This document shows, one piece after another, positions 18,460 through 26,843 of a stretch of 64,000 nucleotides of DNA (the stretch's first letter is position 1; every line of letters starts with the position of its first letter). The notes under the pieces were generated by a model. The model ran no database searches, had not been told where the DNA came from, and saw only the letters and a list, made by a program, of their open reading frames with translations. This DNA is from Rhodovulum kholense (GTDB lineage: Bacteria > Pseudomonadota > Alphaproteobacteria > Rhodobacterales > Rhodobacteraceae), in NCBI RefSeq assembly GCF_003053725.1, contig NZ_QAYC01000018.1, positions 1 through 64,000 on the forward strand, given 5' to 3'. Both the position numbers and the translations under genes were made by a program.

Positions 18460-19095
18460 TCAGTCGGCCAGCGCGGCCAGAACCTCTTCGGCCAGCGCGT
18501 CGATCTCGTCCGAGGCGGGGCCCTTGCGACCCGCCTCCTGCACGCCGAGGCCGCGGCCCAGCGTTTCGGCATAGGTCACGCGATTGGCCAGCCGCACAGC
18601 CGCCAGCGCCGCATCCATGCCGCCTGCCGTCTCGGCCACCTCGGCGGCAAGCCGGGTATTGGCTTTCAGCCGGTTCAGAACCACGATCGCGGGCTTGTCC
18701 TCGCGCCGGGCCAGATCCAGCACGCCCTCGGTCGCCCAAAGATCGACATGCGAGGCCGCGACCGGCACCAGCACCAGATCGGCGGCACGGAGTGCCGGGC
18801 GCAGATCGCTGTCGGCCTTGGGCGGCGTATCGATCAGCACCACGTCATGGGCGCGGGCCAGCTTGGCGGTCTCGTAGCCGACGCCCCAGGCCGACGCGGT
18901 CGAGAATTCCATGTCGGGCGCCTCGCGCCCTTCCAGCCGGGCCATGAACCAGCGGCCGAGGCTGCCCTGAGGATCGGTGTCGATCAGCGCGACGGCCATG
19001 CCCCGGCGCCGGAAGGCCACGGCGAGATTGGCCGCAAGCGTGGTCTTGCCCGACCCGCCCTTCTGCTGGGCGATGGTGATGATCGTGCCAGCCAT
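18460..19095 (-). CDS. ParA/MinD-superfamily ATPase
   Basis: A 211-aa ParA-type P-loop ATPase. The deviant Walker A 'KGGSGKTT' is at residues 12-19, with 'DTDPQGSLGRW' (switch I) and 'DVVLIDTPPK' (Walker B) following. It is shorter than chromosomal ParA (about 250-270 aa) and lacks an N-terminal HTH, as in orphan ParA-like positioning ATPases. No parB or centromere-like repeats are nearby. The ATG at 19095 follows GGGGGAG. The divergent upstream region contains a perfect CtrA-type site (19294-19308). Confidence 0.87.
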   Translation of the reverse strand: MAGTIITIAQQKGGSGKTTLAANLAVAFRRRGMAVALIDTDPQGSLGRWFMARLEGREAPDMEFSTASAWGVGYETAKLARAHDVVLIDTPPKADSDLRPALRAADLVLVPVAASHVDLWATEGVLDLARREDKPAIVVLNRLKANTRLAAEVAETAGGMDAALAAVRLANRVTYAETLGRGLGVQEAGRKGPASDEIDALAEEVLAALAD

Positions 19096-19293
19096 GTGCT
19101 CCCCCGTCTGCCATGCCGCGCCGCAGAATACCGCAGCGCGCGAGGATGCACAGCCCCAATCCGCGCGGGCTCGATCCGCCCGGAAGGGCCTTTCTGTGCC
19201 GCCCCGGCCACAACGGCGGACGCGCCGCATGCCCTGGCGTCAGGCCGGGCGCGAGGTCGGCCGCCCCGTGCTAGGCTCGCGTCAGGCTTGTGC

Positions 19294-19308
19294 TTAACCC
19301 TGGGTTAA
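19294..19308. promoter_or_regulatory. CtrA-type binding site (TTAA-N7-TTAA)
   Basis: TTAACCCTGGGTTAA is an exact match to the alphaproteobacterial CtrA consensus TTAA-N7-TTAA, and is followed by CC as in strong sites. The 15-mer is also palindromic apart from its central base. It lies 38 bases before the ATG of the predicted barrel protein and about 200 bases before the ParA-like start. Binding is inferred from the motif only. Confidence 0.6.
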
Positions 19309-19346
19309 CCATGTTTGACCGAAGCTTGCGGCGAAAGGAGCCCGCG

Positions 19347-20063
19347 ATGCACCCCGGCGGTCCCCCTGCGTCCCGTCCGTCGCACGGCGCCCGGATCGCT
19401 CCGGCGGCCTTGGCGGCTCTTGCCCTTGCGCAACCGGTCTCGGCCGGGGCCTGGCTGAAGGAAAAGGGTGCAGGCCTTCTGTCCTTTTCCTACGAGGCGG
19501 ATCGCGACCGGACCTATGGCAGCCAGTGGGGCTACGGCTCGCTTTATGGCGAATACGGGCTGACGCCCAAGCTGACGCTGGGGCTCGACGCGGGCCAGGG
19601 CGATGACGCCGACGACTGGAAGGCGATCCTGTTCCTGCGGTTCGGGTCCGGGATCGGCTGGCTGCCGGGGCGGCTTGCGACCGAATTCGGGGCCGGGGCG
19701 ACGGGCGCGCCGGGCGGGCTGACCGAGCCGGTGATCCGGACGGGCCTGAGCTGGGGCACCGGTTTCACCACCCCCGACGGCAGCGGCTGGATCAATCTGG
19801 ACGCCCGCACCGATACCCGCCCGCAAAGCGCGCTGGTCGATTACAAGCTCGACATCACGCTGGGCGTCATGCCCAACCCACGGACCCAGCTGACGCTGGA
19901 GCTATGGGGCGAGGATACCGCCACCGAACCGCGGACGGTCAAGCTGTCGCCCGCCGTCTCGCGCCGGATCGGAAAGGGCACCTGGCTGCGGCTGGGGGGA
20001 ATCGTCGGGGTCCATAACGACCCGTCGATCGGCCTGGTGGTCGGCAGCCGGATCGAATTCTGA
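19347..20063 (+). CDS. Predicted outer-membrane beta-barrel protein, function unknown
   Basis: A 238-aa exported protein with a signal peptide ending at 'QPVSAGAWL' (about residue 33). The mature part alternates short hydrophobic/aromatic strands with Gly/Asp turns ('GLLSFSYEADRDRTYGSQWGYGSLYGEYGLTPKLTL' pattern), and the protein ends in a C-terminal Phe ('GSRIEF'), a hallmark of outer-membrane barrels. No specific family is recognised. AAAGGAG precedes the ATG at 19347; upstream in-frame codons would run through the CtrA-type site and are rejected. Confidence 0.72.
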   Translation: MHPGGPPASRPSHGARIAPAALAALALAQPVSAGAWLKEKGAGLLSFSYEADRDRTYGSQWGYGSLYGEYGLTPKLTLGLDAGQGDDADDWKAILFLRFGSGIGWLPGRLATEFGAGATGAPGGLTEPVIRTGLSWGTGFTTPDGSGWINLDARTDTRPQSALVDYKLDITLGVMPNPRTQLTLELWGEDTATEPRTVKLSPAVSRRIGKGTWLRLGGIVGVHNDPSIGLVVGSRIEF

Positions 20064-20228
20064 CCGCTTCTGGCAACAGTGCGCGCCCTTGGCGGTCGCT
20101 GTCTCCTGCTCCAAGGGCAATTGCGCGAGGGCTTTGACGCCCCTCCGGCGCTCTGGCAAACTGACTTCGTCTATCTGCGTCTTGGTGGGGGCCATGGCAG
20201 ATGTGACCGGACCGAAAGGAACGATCGC

Positions 20229-20993
20229 ATGGGAACCCACTACGGTGGCAGCTCCAGCTTTGTCCCGCCGCAGGCCCTGGCCGCGTCTTTTGCCGCCGCG
20301 CCGCAACCGGCGATGCGCCGCTACGAAGTCCGCGGGATGACCCCGGACGGCACACCCCAGGATTTTGCCCGCGCCATGCCCGCCGACCCGCATGTCGACG
20401 AGGCGTTCTGCGCCTTTGCGCACGGCACCCTGATCGCCACCCCGCAAGGCCCGGTCGCGGTCGAGGATCTGGCGCCCGGCATGACCGTCGAGACCGCCGG
20501 AGCCGGGCCGCAAACGTTGCTCTGGATCGGATCGACCGTTCTGACCCCGCCGACCGACCGGCGCGGCGAGATCCCGGTTCTGACCCGGATCACCGCCGAC
20601 AGCCTGGGGCTGGGGCGGCCGATGCCCGATCTGGTGCTTGGCCCCCGGGCGCGGATGCTGGTCCGCCATCCGGGCTGCCGCGCCCTGACGGGAACGGATG
20701 CCGCCTTCGCCCCCGCCACCGGCTTCGTTGACGGCATGGCGCTGATCGCGCTGCGCGTCGTGCGGCCGACCCGCGTCTTCCATCTGGCGCTGAGCGGCCA
20801 GCAGGTGCTGCTGGCCAATGGCGTCGAGGTGGAAAGCTATCACCCCGGCGAGAACGCCAGCATCCTGATCGACAATGCCAACCGGATGCGGTTTCTGTCG
20901 CTCTTTCCTCATGTCAGCGGATTTTCCGGATTCGGCGCGATGTCGGTCGCGCGCCTGACCGCCTTCGAACTGGACGGGCTGAACGCCGCCTGA
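20229..20993 (+). CDS. Hint (hedgehog/intein) domain protein
   Basis: A 254-aa protein whose residues about 60-215 form a Hint_2 domain of the kind found in many Rhodobacteraceae: 'HGTLIATPQGPVAVEDLAPGMTVET', 'PDLVLGPRARMLV', 'VFHLALSGQQVLLANGVEVESYHPG'. Such domains can self-cleave through an N-terminal Cys. Here the usual C-F-x-P-G-T reads C61-A-F-A-H-G-T, so the Cys is shifted by one residue and Ala sits at the aligned position. AAGGAA precedes the ATG. There is no signal peptide and no obvious partner gene. Confidence 0.82.
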   Translation: MGTHYGGSSSFVPPQALAASFAAAPQPAMRRYEVRGMTPDGTPQDFARAMPADPHVDEAFCAFAHGTLIATPQGPVAVEDLAPGMTVETAGAGPQTLLWIGSTVLTPPTDRRGEIPVLTRITADSLGLGRPMPDLVLGPRARMLVRHPGCRALTGTDAAFAPATGFVDGMALIALRVVRPTRVFHLALSGQQVLLANGVEVESYHPGENASILIDNANRMRFLSLFPHVSGFSGFGAMSVARLTAFELDGLNAA

Positions 20994-21041
20994 TCCCTGC
21001 CGCCACCGGAACGGGCCGACCGACGACCCGGGCGCCCTTGG

Positions 21042-21542
21042 TCAGGCGCTCTTGCTCAGCCGTGCCTCGAGCACGTCGAAGGGCACGCCCGGTTCATCCT
21101 TGGCGCAGCGGATCACCAGCGAGGTCTTGACGCTGGCCACGTTCTCGGCGGCGGTCAGTTCCTCAGTCAGGAAGCTCTGGAAGGTCGAGAGGTCGGGCGC
21201 CACGCATTTCAGGATGAAATCGACCTCGCCGTTCAGCATGTGACATTCGCGGACCAGCGGCCAGGCGCGACAGCGCGCCTCGAACCGGGACAGATCGGCC
21301 TCGGCCTGGCTTTGCAGACCGACCATGGCGAAGACCTGAACCTCGAAGCCCAGTTCGCGGGTGTTGATATCGGCGTGATAGCCACGGATGAACCCGGCCT
21401 CTTCCAGGGTGCGCACCCGGCGCAGGCAGGGCGGAGCCGAAATCCCGACGCGTCGGGCCAGTTCGACATTGGTCATCCGCCCGTCCGCCTGCAGTTCGGC
21501 AAGAATCTTGCGGTCGATGGCGTCAAGTCGGCTGCCGGGCAT
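21042..21542 (-). CDS. Lrp/AsnC-family transcriptional regulator
   Basis: A 166-aa Lrp/AsnC regulator. The HTH is at residues about 5-55 ('LDAIDRKILAELQADGRMTNVELARRVGISAPPCLRRV'-type sequence) and the RAM/AsnC ligand domain fills the C-terminal half ('VFAMVGLQSQ', 'ECHMLNGEVDFILKC'). Members respond to amino acids. AAGGAG lies 6-11 bases before the ATG at 21542. A perfect 16-bp palindrome about 110 bases upstream could be an autoregulatory operator. The effector and targets are unknown. Confidence 0.9.
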   Translation of the reverse strand: MPGSRLDAIDRKILAELQADGRMTNVELARRVGISAPPCLRRVRTLEEAGFIRGYHADINTRELGFEVQVFAMVGLQSQAEADLSRFEARCRAWPLVRECHMLNGEVDFILKCVAPDLSTFQSFLTEELTAAENVASVKTSLVIRCAKDEPGVPFDVLEARLSKSA

Positions 21543-21881
21543 GGCTGCTCCTTCGGTTCTTTTTTCGCGGATCATATGCTTGCGCGCCCCTCCGCGCAAT
21601 AATATTTCCCGGCCGCGCAAGATATATAAATTTCCCGGGCCCGGCCCGCAACGCAGATCGCGATCTGCAGACCGGCAGGGCCAACGGGAGCGCATCGGCA
21701 CCCGTAGCGCCAGCCGGACCGGGCGGCAATACCGAAAACCGGCCGAATGGGCTCGAATCGCTTGCCGCAACGAGAACATTCGGCGAGGCTTGCCGTAGGG
21801 GTATGCTAGGGGGGTACATCCCGTTTCGGGAAAATTGTTATCTTTGCTGCCCCTTCCATTATTGTAGGAAGGAACATCATT
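21543..21881. promoter_or_regulatory. Divergent promoter region with palindrome, lrp-like / vWA gene
   Basis: This 339-base non-coding region separates the Lrp-type gene from the VPLPA-CTERM gene. It holds AT-rich tracts at 21595-21635 and 21828-21880, two copies of ATTTCCCGG (21603 and 21630 areas), and the 16-bp perfect palindrome at 21653-21668. No coding sequence is credible. It probably carries both promoters. Confidence 0.55.
21653..21668. promoter_or_regulatory. Perfect 16-bp palindrome, possible operator
   Basis: GCAGATCGCGATCTGC reads identically on both strands. It lies in the divergent region between the Lrp/AsnC gene and the vWA gene, a usual place for a dimeric regulator's operator. 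No known consensus is matched. Confidence 0.4.
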
Positions 21882-22697
21882 ATGAATACGAAAAGTGCCC
21901 TCAAGGGGGCAACCACGGCAGTCTGCATTCTGTTTGGCGCAGGGGCCTCCAGCGCTGCCGTCATCGACCTCGGCTTCGTGCTGGACGGGTCGGGCAGCGT
22001 GAGTTCATCGGACTTCAGCAGCGCGGCATCGGCCCTGTCGGCCGCTCTGTCGCAAATCCCGACCAGCGGCGAAAACCAGTACCGCGTGGCGGTGACCTCT
22101 TACGGCTACGGGTCCTACACGGCCGTCCCGCCGACGATCGTGACCGCGGCGAATATCGCCTCGATCCAGACCCAGGTGCTGAGCGCCTACAAGGACAACG
22201 GCGGAACCGACACCGCCGGGGCCATTACCTACATCACCAATCTTTTCGTCAACGACGGCGGGCTCGGCGCCACCAGCCTGATCAACATCACCACGGACGG
22301 GTCTCCGAACTCGCAGTCCGCTACCGAAGCCGCCGCGCTGGCCGCGCATACCTCGGGTATCGACGGGATCAGCTTCGAGGCGGTCGGCAGCGGCGTCAGC
22401 AGTTCTTCCGCGCAAGGCTACATGGCACGGATCGCGGGGCTGGGCACCAGCGGTGATGCGGATGCCGGGGTGATCGCGACCGATCTCGACAACCTGCCGA
22501 ACGCGACGACGACGGGCTTCGTGATCCCGGTCGCCAATTTCACCGCCTATGGCGCGGCGATCGAGGCGAAGATCGGTCAGGTGATCGACGATACCGGCGG
22601 CAATACCGGCGTGGTTCCGCTGCCGGCGGCGATGCCGATGCTGCTGGCCGGGCTCGGCGCCTTCGGCTTCCTCCGCCGCCGCGGCGCCGCGGCCTGA
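21882..22697 (+). CDS. Exported vWA-domain protein with VPLPA-CTERM sorting signal
   Basis: A 271-aa protein with a signal peptide (to about residue 26, 'ASSAAV'), a von Willebrand factor A domain with the MIDAS motif 'DGSGS' at 35-39, and a tripartite C-terminal sorting tag: 'VPLPA' at 245-249, a hydrophobic helix, then 'FLRRR'. VPLPA-CTERM is the alphaproteobacterial variant of PEP-CTERM, processed by an exosortase, often with exopolysaccharide export. No exosortase gene is in the window. AGGAAGGAAC precedes the ATG. The likely role is a surface or matrix adhesion protein. Confidence 0.88.
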   Translation: MNTKSALKGATTAVCILFGAGASSAAVIDLGFVLDGSGSVSSSDFSSAASALSAALSQIPTSGENQYRVAVTSYGYGSYTAVPPTIVTAANIASIQTQVLSAYKDNGGTDTAGAITYITNLFVNDGGLGATSLINITTDGSPNSQSATEAAALAAHTSGIDGISFEAVGSGVSSSSAQGYMARIAGLGTSGDADAGVIATDLDNLPNATTTGFVIPVANFTAYGAAIEAKIGQVIDDTGGNTGVVPLPAAMPMLLAGLGAFGFLRRRGAAA

Positions 22698-22759
22698 CCC
22701 AGCCGCCGACCTGTCCCGCAATCGGGGCGGGGCCGAACGGCCTGAACGCGACATGGGAA

Positions 22760-22786
22760 GGCCCGCGTCACCGCGCGGGCCTTTCC
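22760..22786 (+). terminator. Intrinsic terminator after the VPLPA-CTERM gene
   Basis: An 8-bp perfect stem GGCCCGCG / CGCGGGCC with a 6-nt loop is followed by TTTCC. It may also stop the convergent minus-strand gene. Confidence 0.7.
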
Positions 22787-22814
22787 TGTCTTCGGTCCGG
22801 TCCGCAGGCGACCG

Positions 22815-23195
22815 TCACTCGGCCCGCTCGATCCGGACGAAAAGCTCGCGCTCGGCCACCCAGACGCCGTAGGACGTCACCACCTCGGCCTGGGTCAGCC
22901 CGTCATGGTTGGCCGGTGCCTGTGCCGGAGCCACATCGCGCGAGGGCCAGATCCAGGCCCCGCAGGGCCGCCGCGCGCCGCAGGCCGCCCGGCCCGCCTC
23001 GGCAAAGGTGGCCTCGTCCCGCGGACCGTCGCAGACCACCACCGAGATGATCCCGGAGCTGTCCAGAACCGCGCAATGCTCGGGCATCGTCACGGAGCCG
23101 GTCTGTTGTGCGGTATCCCCGCCCGCGGCGTCCTGAGCCCGTGCCGCAGGTGCCGCGGCCAATGCCAGGGCGACCGCCAGAATGACTCGATCCAT
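22815..23195 (-). CDS. Small exported protein of unknown function
   Basis: A 126-aa protein with a clear signal peptide ([20 protein letters not shown], then QDAAGG). The mature part has three Cys residues ('[33 protein letters not shown]') that could form disulfides, and ends with a beta-rich segment '[14 protein letters not shown]'. No family is recognised. The start at 23195 is fixed by the signal peptide. It is divergent from trxB with about 100 bases between. Confidence 0.7.
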   Translation of the reverse strand: MDRVILAVALALAAAPAARAQDAAGGDTAQQTGSVTMPEHCAVLDSSGIISVVVCDGPRDEATFAEAGRAACGARRPCGAWIWPSRDVAPAQAPANHDGLTQAEVVTSYGVWVAERELFVRIERAE

Positions 23196-23298
23196 CGAAA
23201 ATCCTTCCCCCACTTGTGCAAAGCCCGGCCCGAAGCCACGTTTGCCATCCCCCATGGCCCCATTTATAAACGTCCGGGCATCAGAAAGGTATCTGCAA

Positions 23299-24303
23299 GT
23301 GACCAAGCAAAGACATGTCCGCGTGCTGATCATCGGGTCGGGCCCGGCGGGCTATACCGCCGCCGTCTATGCCTCGCGCGCGATGCTGGACCCGGTGCTG
23401 ATCCAAGGCATCCAGCCCGGCGGCCAGCTGACCATTACCACCGAGGTCGAGAACTGGCCCGGCGAGACCGAGATCCAGGGCCCCGACCTGATGGTCAAGA
23501 TGGAGGCCCATGCCCGTGCCATGGGCGCCGAGATCGTGTCCGACTACATCTCGCGGCTCGATCTGTCGAAGCGGCCCTTCACCGCCTTTGCCGACAGCGG
23601 CACCACCTATACCTGCGACGCGGTGATCCTCGCGACCGGCGCGCAGGCGAAATGGCTGGGCCTGCCTTCGGAAGAGAAGTTCAAGGGCTTCGGCGTCTCG
23701 GCCTGCGCAACCTGCGACGGGTTCTTCTATCGCGGCCAGGAGGTCGTGGTGATCGGCGGCGGCAATGCGGCCGTGGAAGAGGCGCTGTTCCTGACCAATT
23801 TCGCCTCGAAGGTCACGCTGATCCACCGCCGCGACACGCTCCGCGCCGAAAAGGTGCTGCAGAAACGGCTGTTCGCCCATCCCAAGGTCGAGGTCCTCTG
23901 GGACCACAATCTCGACGAGGTGCTGGGCAGCGAGACGCCGCTGGGCGTCGAGGGCATCCGGGTTCGCCATGTCGAGACCGGCGAGACCCGCGAGATCGCC
24001 TGCAAGGGCGTCTTCATCGCCATCGGCCACGCCCCGGCCTCCGAGCTGGTGAAGGACCAGCTTGAAACCCATATGGGCGGCTATGTGGTGACCCGGCCCG
24101 ACTCGACCGCCACCTCGATCCCGGGCGTCTTCGCCGCGGGCGACCTGACCGACCACAAGTACCGTCAGGCCGTGACCTCGGCGGGCATGGGCTGCATGGC
24201 GGCGCTGGAGGCCGAACGCTTCCTTGCCGAGGCCGGGCTCGACGAGGGCAAGGACATGACCCTGCCGCTTGGCCATGGCGCGGAGGTTCCGCAGGAGGCG
24301 TGA
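23299..24303 (+). CDS. trxB: Thioredoxin-disulfide reductase TrxB
   Basis: A 334-aa FAD enzyme that reduces thioredoxin with NADPH. It has the FAD-binding '[18 protein letters not shown]', the redox-active 'CATC' motif (about residues 136-139), NADPH-binding '[16 protein letters not shown]', and C-terminal FAD-contact '[27 protein letters not shown]'. I chose the GTG at 23299 (AAAGG about 10 bases upstream), because family homology begins right after it; the ATG at 23254 would add 15 non-conserved residues. Its stop overlaps the GTG of the RES gene. Confidence 0.95.
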   Translation: MTKQRHVRVLIIGSGPAGYTAAVYASRAMLDPVLIQGIQPGGQLTITTEVENWPGETEIQGPDLMVKMEAHARAMGAEIVSDYISRLDLSKRPFTAFADSGTTYTCDAVILATGAQAKWLGLPSEEKFKGFGVSACATCDGFFYRGQEVVVIGGGNAAVEEALFLTNFASKVTLIHRRDTLRAEKVLQKRLFAHPKVEVLWDHNLDEVLGSETPLGVEGIRVRHVETGETREIACKGVFIAIGHAPASELVKDQLETHMGGYVVTRPDSTATSIPGVFAAGDLTDHKYRQAVTSAGMGCMAALEAERFLAEAGLDEGKDMTLPLGHGAEVPQEA

Positions 24304-24785
24304 TCGCGTTCAAGGGTATCGTCTGGCGGATCCTGCCCGCCGAGCGGGCCGCCGCGCCCTGCGCCCCGGTCCAGAGCCCCGAGGGCCGGTTCCACCATTC
24401 GGGCCAGGCCGTGCTTTACGCCTCGCTCACGCCCGAAGGCGCGGGCGTGGCCATCGCCCGCTATCTTGGACCCGGCGCCGCCGCGCGGATGATCCAGCCG
24501 CTTTCGGTCTCGGCCGAGCGGCTGGTCGATCTGCGCGCCCTGCCCGATCCGACCCGGGCCTCGGTCGTCTGGCAGGATATCCGCGCCCTTGGCAGCCCCT
24601 CGCCCACCTGGGCCTTTTCCGACGCCGCGCGCGCCCGCAACGCCCAGGGCATGCTGTACCCGTCGCGCAGCCGACCCGAGCTGACCCATCTGGTGCTGTT
24701 CGACCCGGCCCCGCCTCTGGTCGCGCCCGCCGGAGAGGCGCGCCCCTGGCCCGAGCTGATGCCCGAACTGTCGACCGAGCCCTGA
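24300..24785 (+). CDS. RES-domain protein
   Basis: A 161-aa protein with RES-domain features. 'VWRILP' near the N-terminus supplies the Arg; '[28 protein letters not shown]' carries the conserved Arg/Tyr and Ser positions; '[17 protein letters not shown]' supplies the final Ser-x-Arg region. RES toxins of RES-Xre modules degrade NAD+. No Xre/MbcA-like antitoxin gene is adjacent. It starts with GTG overlapping the trxB stop (GTGA), so it is likely co-translated with trxB. A non-toxic NAD-related role is possible. Confidence 0.75.
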   Translation: MIAFKGIVWRILPAERAAAPCAPVQSPEGRFHHSGQAVLYASLTPEGAGVAIARYLGPGAAARMIQPLSVSAERLVDLRALPDPTRASVVWQDIRALGSPSPTWAFSDAARARNAQGMLYPSRSRPELTHLVLFDPAPPLVAPAGEARPWPELMPELSTEP

Positions 24786-25028
24786 ACCGCCGCACCGTCC
24801 CGGCACGACTGTTCCACGATGGGCGGAGCCGACACGACCCTGTTTCGCGGGCACTGCCAATCTGCGAAGAAAAGCGCATATATTGTCGAAAATCCGGCGC
24901 GCCTAACCTTTTTGAGAGATTCCCGGGGCAATGGCTTGCAACGCGCGCGGGTTGCGGGATAAGCCGCACCCGACCCGGGCCCACGGCCCGCCCTGCCGCG
25001 CATTCCGCATGAATCACCAGGTCCAGTT

Positions 25029-26738
25029 ATGTCGATTTCAAACCTCGCTCCGATCCCCGAACTTTATGTCTCCCACGAAAGCGCCCAGAAACTGAAGGTC
25101 GAAGCCGGCGACCTGCCCAGCTGGGACCTGACGCCGCGCCAGATCTGCGATCTGGAACTTCTGATGAATGGCGGGTTCAACCCGCTGAAGGGCTTTCTCG
25201 ACCAGGCCGATTACGACAGCGTGGTCGAGCGGATGCGGCTTGAGGACGGCACGCTCTGGCCGATGCCAGTCACGCTCGACGTCTCGACCGAGTTCGCCGA
25301 CAAGATCGAGATCGGGCAGGACATTGCGCTGCGCGACCAGGAAGGCGTGATCCTCGCCACCATGACCGTGACCTCGCGCTGGGAGCCCGACAAGCATCGC
25401 GAGGCCGAAAAGGTCTTCGGCGCCGACGATCTGGCGCATCCGGCGGTCTATTACCTGCACCACACCGCGGGCCGGATCTATCTGGGCGGCCCGGTGACCG
25501 GCATTCAGCCGCCCGTGCATTACGATTTCCGCGCCCGCCGCGACACCCCGAACGAGCTGCGCGCCTATTTCCGCAAGCTCGGCTGGCGCCGGATCGTGGC
25601 GTTCCAGACCCGGAACCCGCTGCACCGCGCCCACCAGGAACTGACCTTCCGCGCCGCCAAGGAAGCGCAGGCCAACCTGCTGATCCATCCGGTCGTCGGC
25701 ATGACCAAACCGGGCGATGTCGATCACTTCACCCGCGTCCGCTGCTACGAGGCGGTGCTGGACAAGTACCCGCAGGCCACCACCACGATGAGCCTGCTGA
25801 ACCTCGCGATGCGGATGGCCGGTCCGCGCGAGGCGGTCTGGCACGGGCTGATCCGCAAGAACCACGGCTGCACCCATTTCATCGTCGGCCGCGACCATGC
25901 CGGCCCGGGCAAGAACTCGGCCGGCGAGGATTTCTACGGCCCCTATGACGCGCAGGAGCTGTTCCGCCAGTACCAAGACGAGATCGGCATCGAGATGGTC
26001 GATTTCCGGCACATGGTCTATGTGCAGGAACGCGCCCAGTACGAGCCCGCCGACGAGATCGAAGAGGGCGTGACCGTCCTGAACATCTCGGGCACGGAAC
26101 TCCGCCGCCGTCTGGCCGAAGGGCTGGAGATCCCGGAATGGTTCTCCTTCCCCGAAGTGGTGGCCGAGCTGCGCAAGACCCGTCCCGCGCGGTCGAAGCA
26201 GGGCTTTACCGTCTTCTTCACCGGGCTTTCGGGCTCGGGCAAGTCGACCATCGCCAATGCGGTCATGGTCAAGCTGATGGAGATGGGCGGCCGTCCAGTG
26301 ACGCTTCTGGATGGCGACGTGGTGCGCAAGCATCTGTCCTCGGAACTGGGCTTCTCGAAGGAACACCGCGACATCAACATCCGCCGCATCGGCTATGTCG
26401 CCTCCGAGATCACCAAGAACGGCGGCATCGCCATCTGCGCCCCGATCGCGCCCTATTCGGCGACGCGGCGCGGCGTGCGCGAGATGATCGAGGCCTATGG
26501 CGCCTTCTGCGAGGTGCATGTAGCCACGCCCTTGGAAGAATGCGAGGCGCGCGACCGCAAGGGGCTCTACAAACTGGCCCGCGAAGGCAAGATCAAGGAA
26601 TTCACCGGCATCTCGGACCCCTATGAGGCGCCCGAGACGCCCGAGCTCCGGGTCGACACCACCGGGATCGACGTCGATAACTGCGCCCAGCAGGTGATCC
26701 TCAAGCTCGAACAGATGGGCCTGATCGCCGGTCGCTGA
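25029..26738 (+). CDS. sat-cysC: Bifunctional ATP sulfurylase / APS kinase
   Basis: This 569-aa fusion activates sulfate to APS and then phosphorylates APS to PAPS. Residues 1-385 are ATP sulfurylase: a PUA-like N-domain, 'QTRNPLHRAHQEL' at about 192-204 and 'GRDHAGPGKN' near 287. Residues about 390-569 are APS kinase with P-loop 'GLSGSGKST' near 399-407 and 'DGDVVRKHLS'. Such homo-oligomeric Sat-CysC fusions occur in Rhodobacterales in place of CysDN. Its PAPS product is also the donor for sulfotransferases such as the one predicted at 60655. An intrinsic terminator follows. Confidence 0.95.
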   Translation: MSISNLAPIPELYVSHESAQKLKVEAGDLPSWDLTPRQICDLELLMNGGFNPLKGFLDQADYDSVVERMRLEDGTLWPMPVTLDVSTEFADKIEIGQDIALRDQEGVILATMTVTSRWEPDKHREAEKVFGADDLAHPAVYYLHHTAGRIYLGGPVTGIQPPVHYDFRARRDTPNELRAYFRKLGWRRIVAFQTRNPLHRAHQELTFRAAKEAQANLLIHPVVGMTKPGDVDHFTRVRCYEAVLDKYPQATTTMSLLNLAMRMAGPREAVWHGLIRKNHGCTHFIVGRDHAGPGKNSAGEDFYGPYDAQELFRQYQDEIGIEMVDFRHMVYVQERAQYEPADEIEEGVTVLNISGTELRRRLAEGLEIPEWFSFPEVVAELRKTRPARSKQGFTVFFTGLSGSGKSTIANAVMVKLMEMGGRPVTLLDGDVVRKHLSSELGFSKEHRDINIRRIGYVASEITKNGGIAICAPIAPYSATRRGVREMIEAYGAFCEVHVATPLEECEARDRKGLYKLAREGKIKEFTGISDPYEAPETPELRVDTTGIDVDNCAQQVILKLEQMGLIAGR

Positions 26739-26761
26739 GGCCCGACAGCCCACCGGAACGA

Positions 26762-26790
26762 CGCGCCGCCCCGTCACGGGCGGCGCGTTT
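26762..26790 (+). terminator. Intrinsic terminator after sat-cysC
   Basis: A perfect 10-bp stem CGCGCCGCCC / GGGCGGCGCG with a 6-nt loop is followed by TTTGCGTTT. It lies 23 bases past the stop codon. Confidence 0.85.
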
Positions 26791-26843
26791 GCGTTTCGGC
26801 CCGCCCCGCCGCGCCCTATACTGGCGCCAGGACGGGGGATGAC

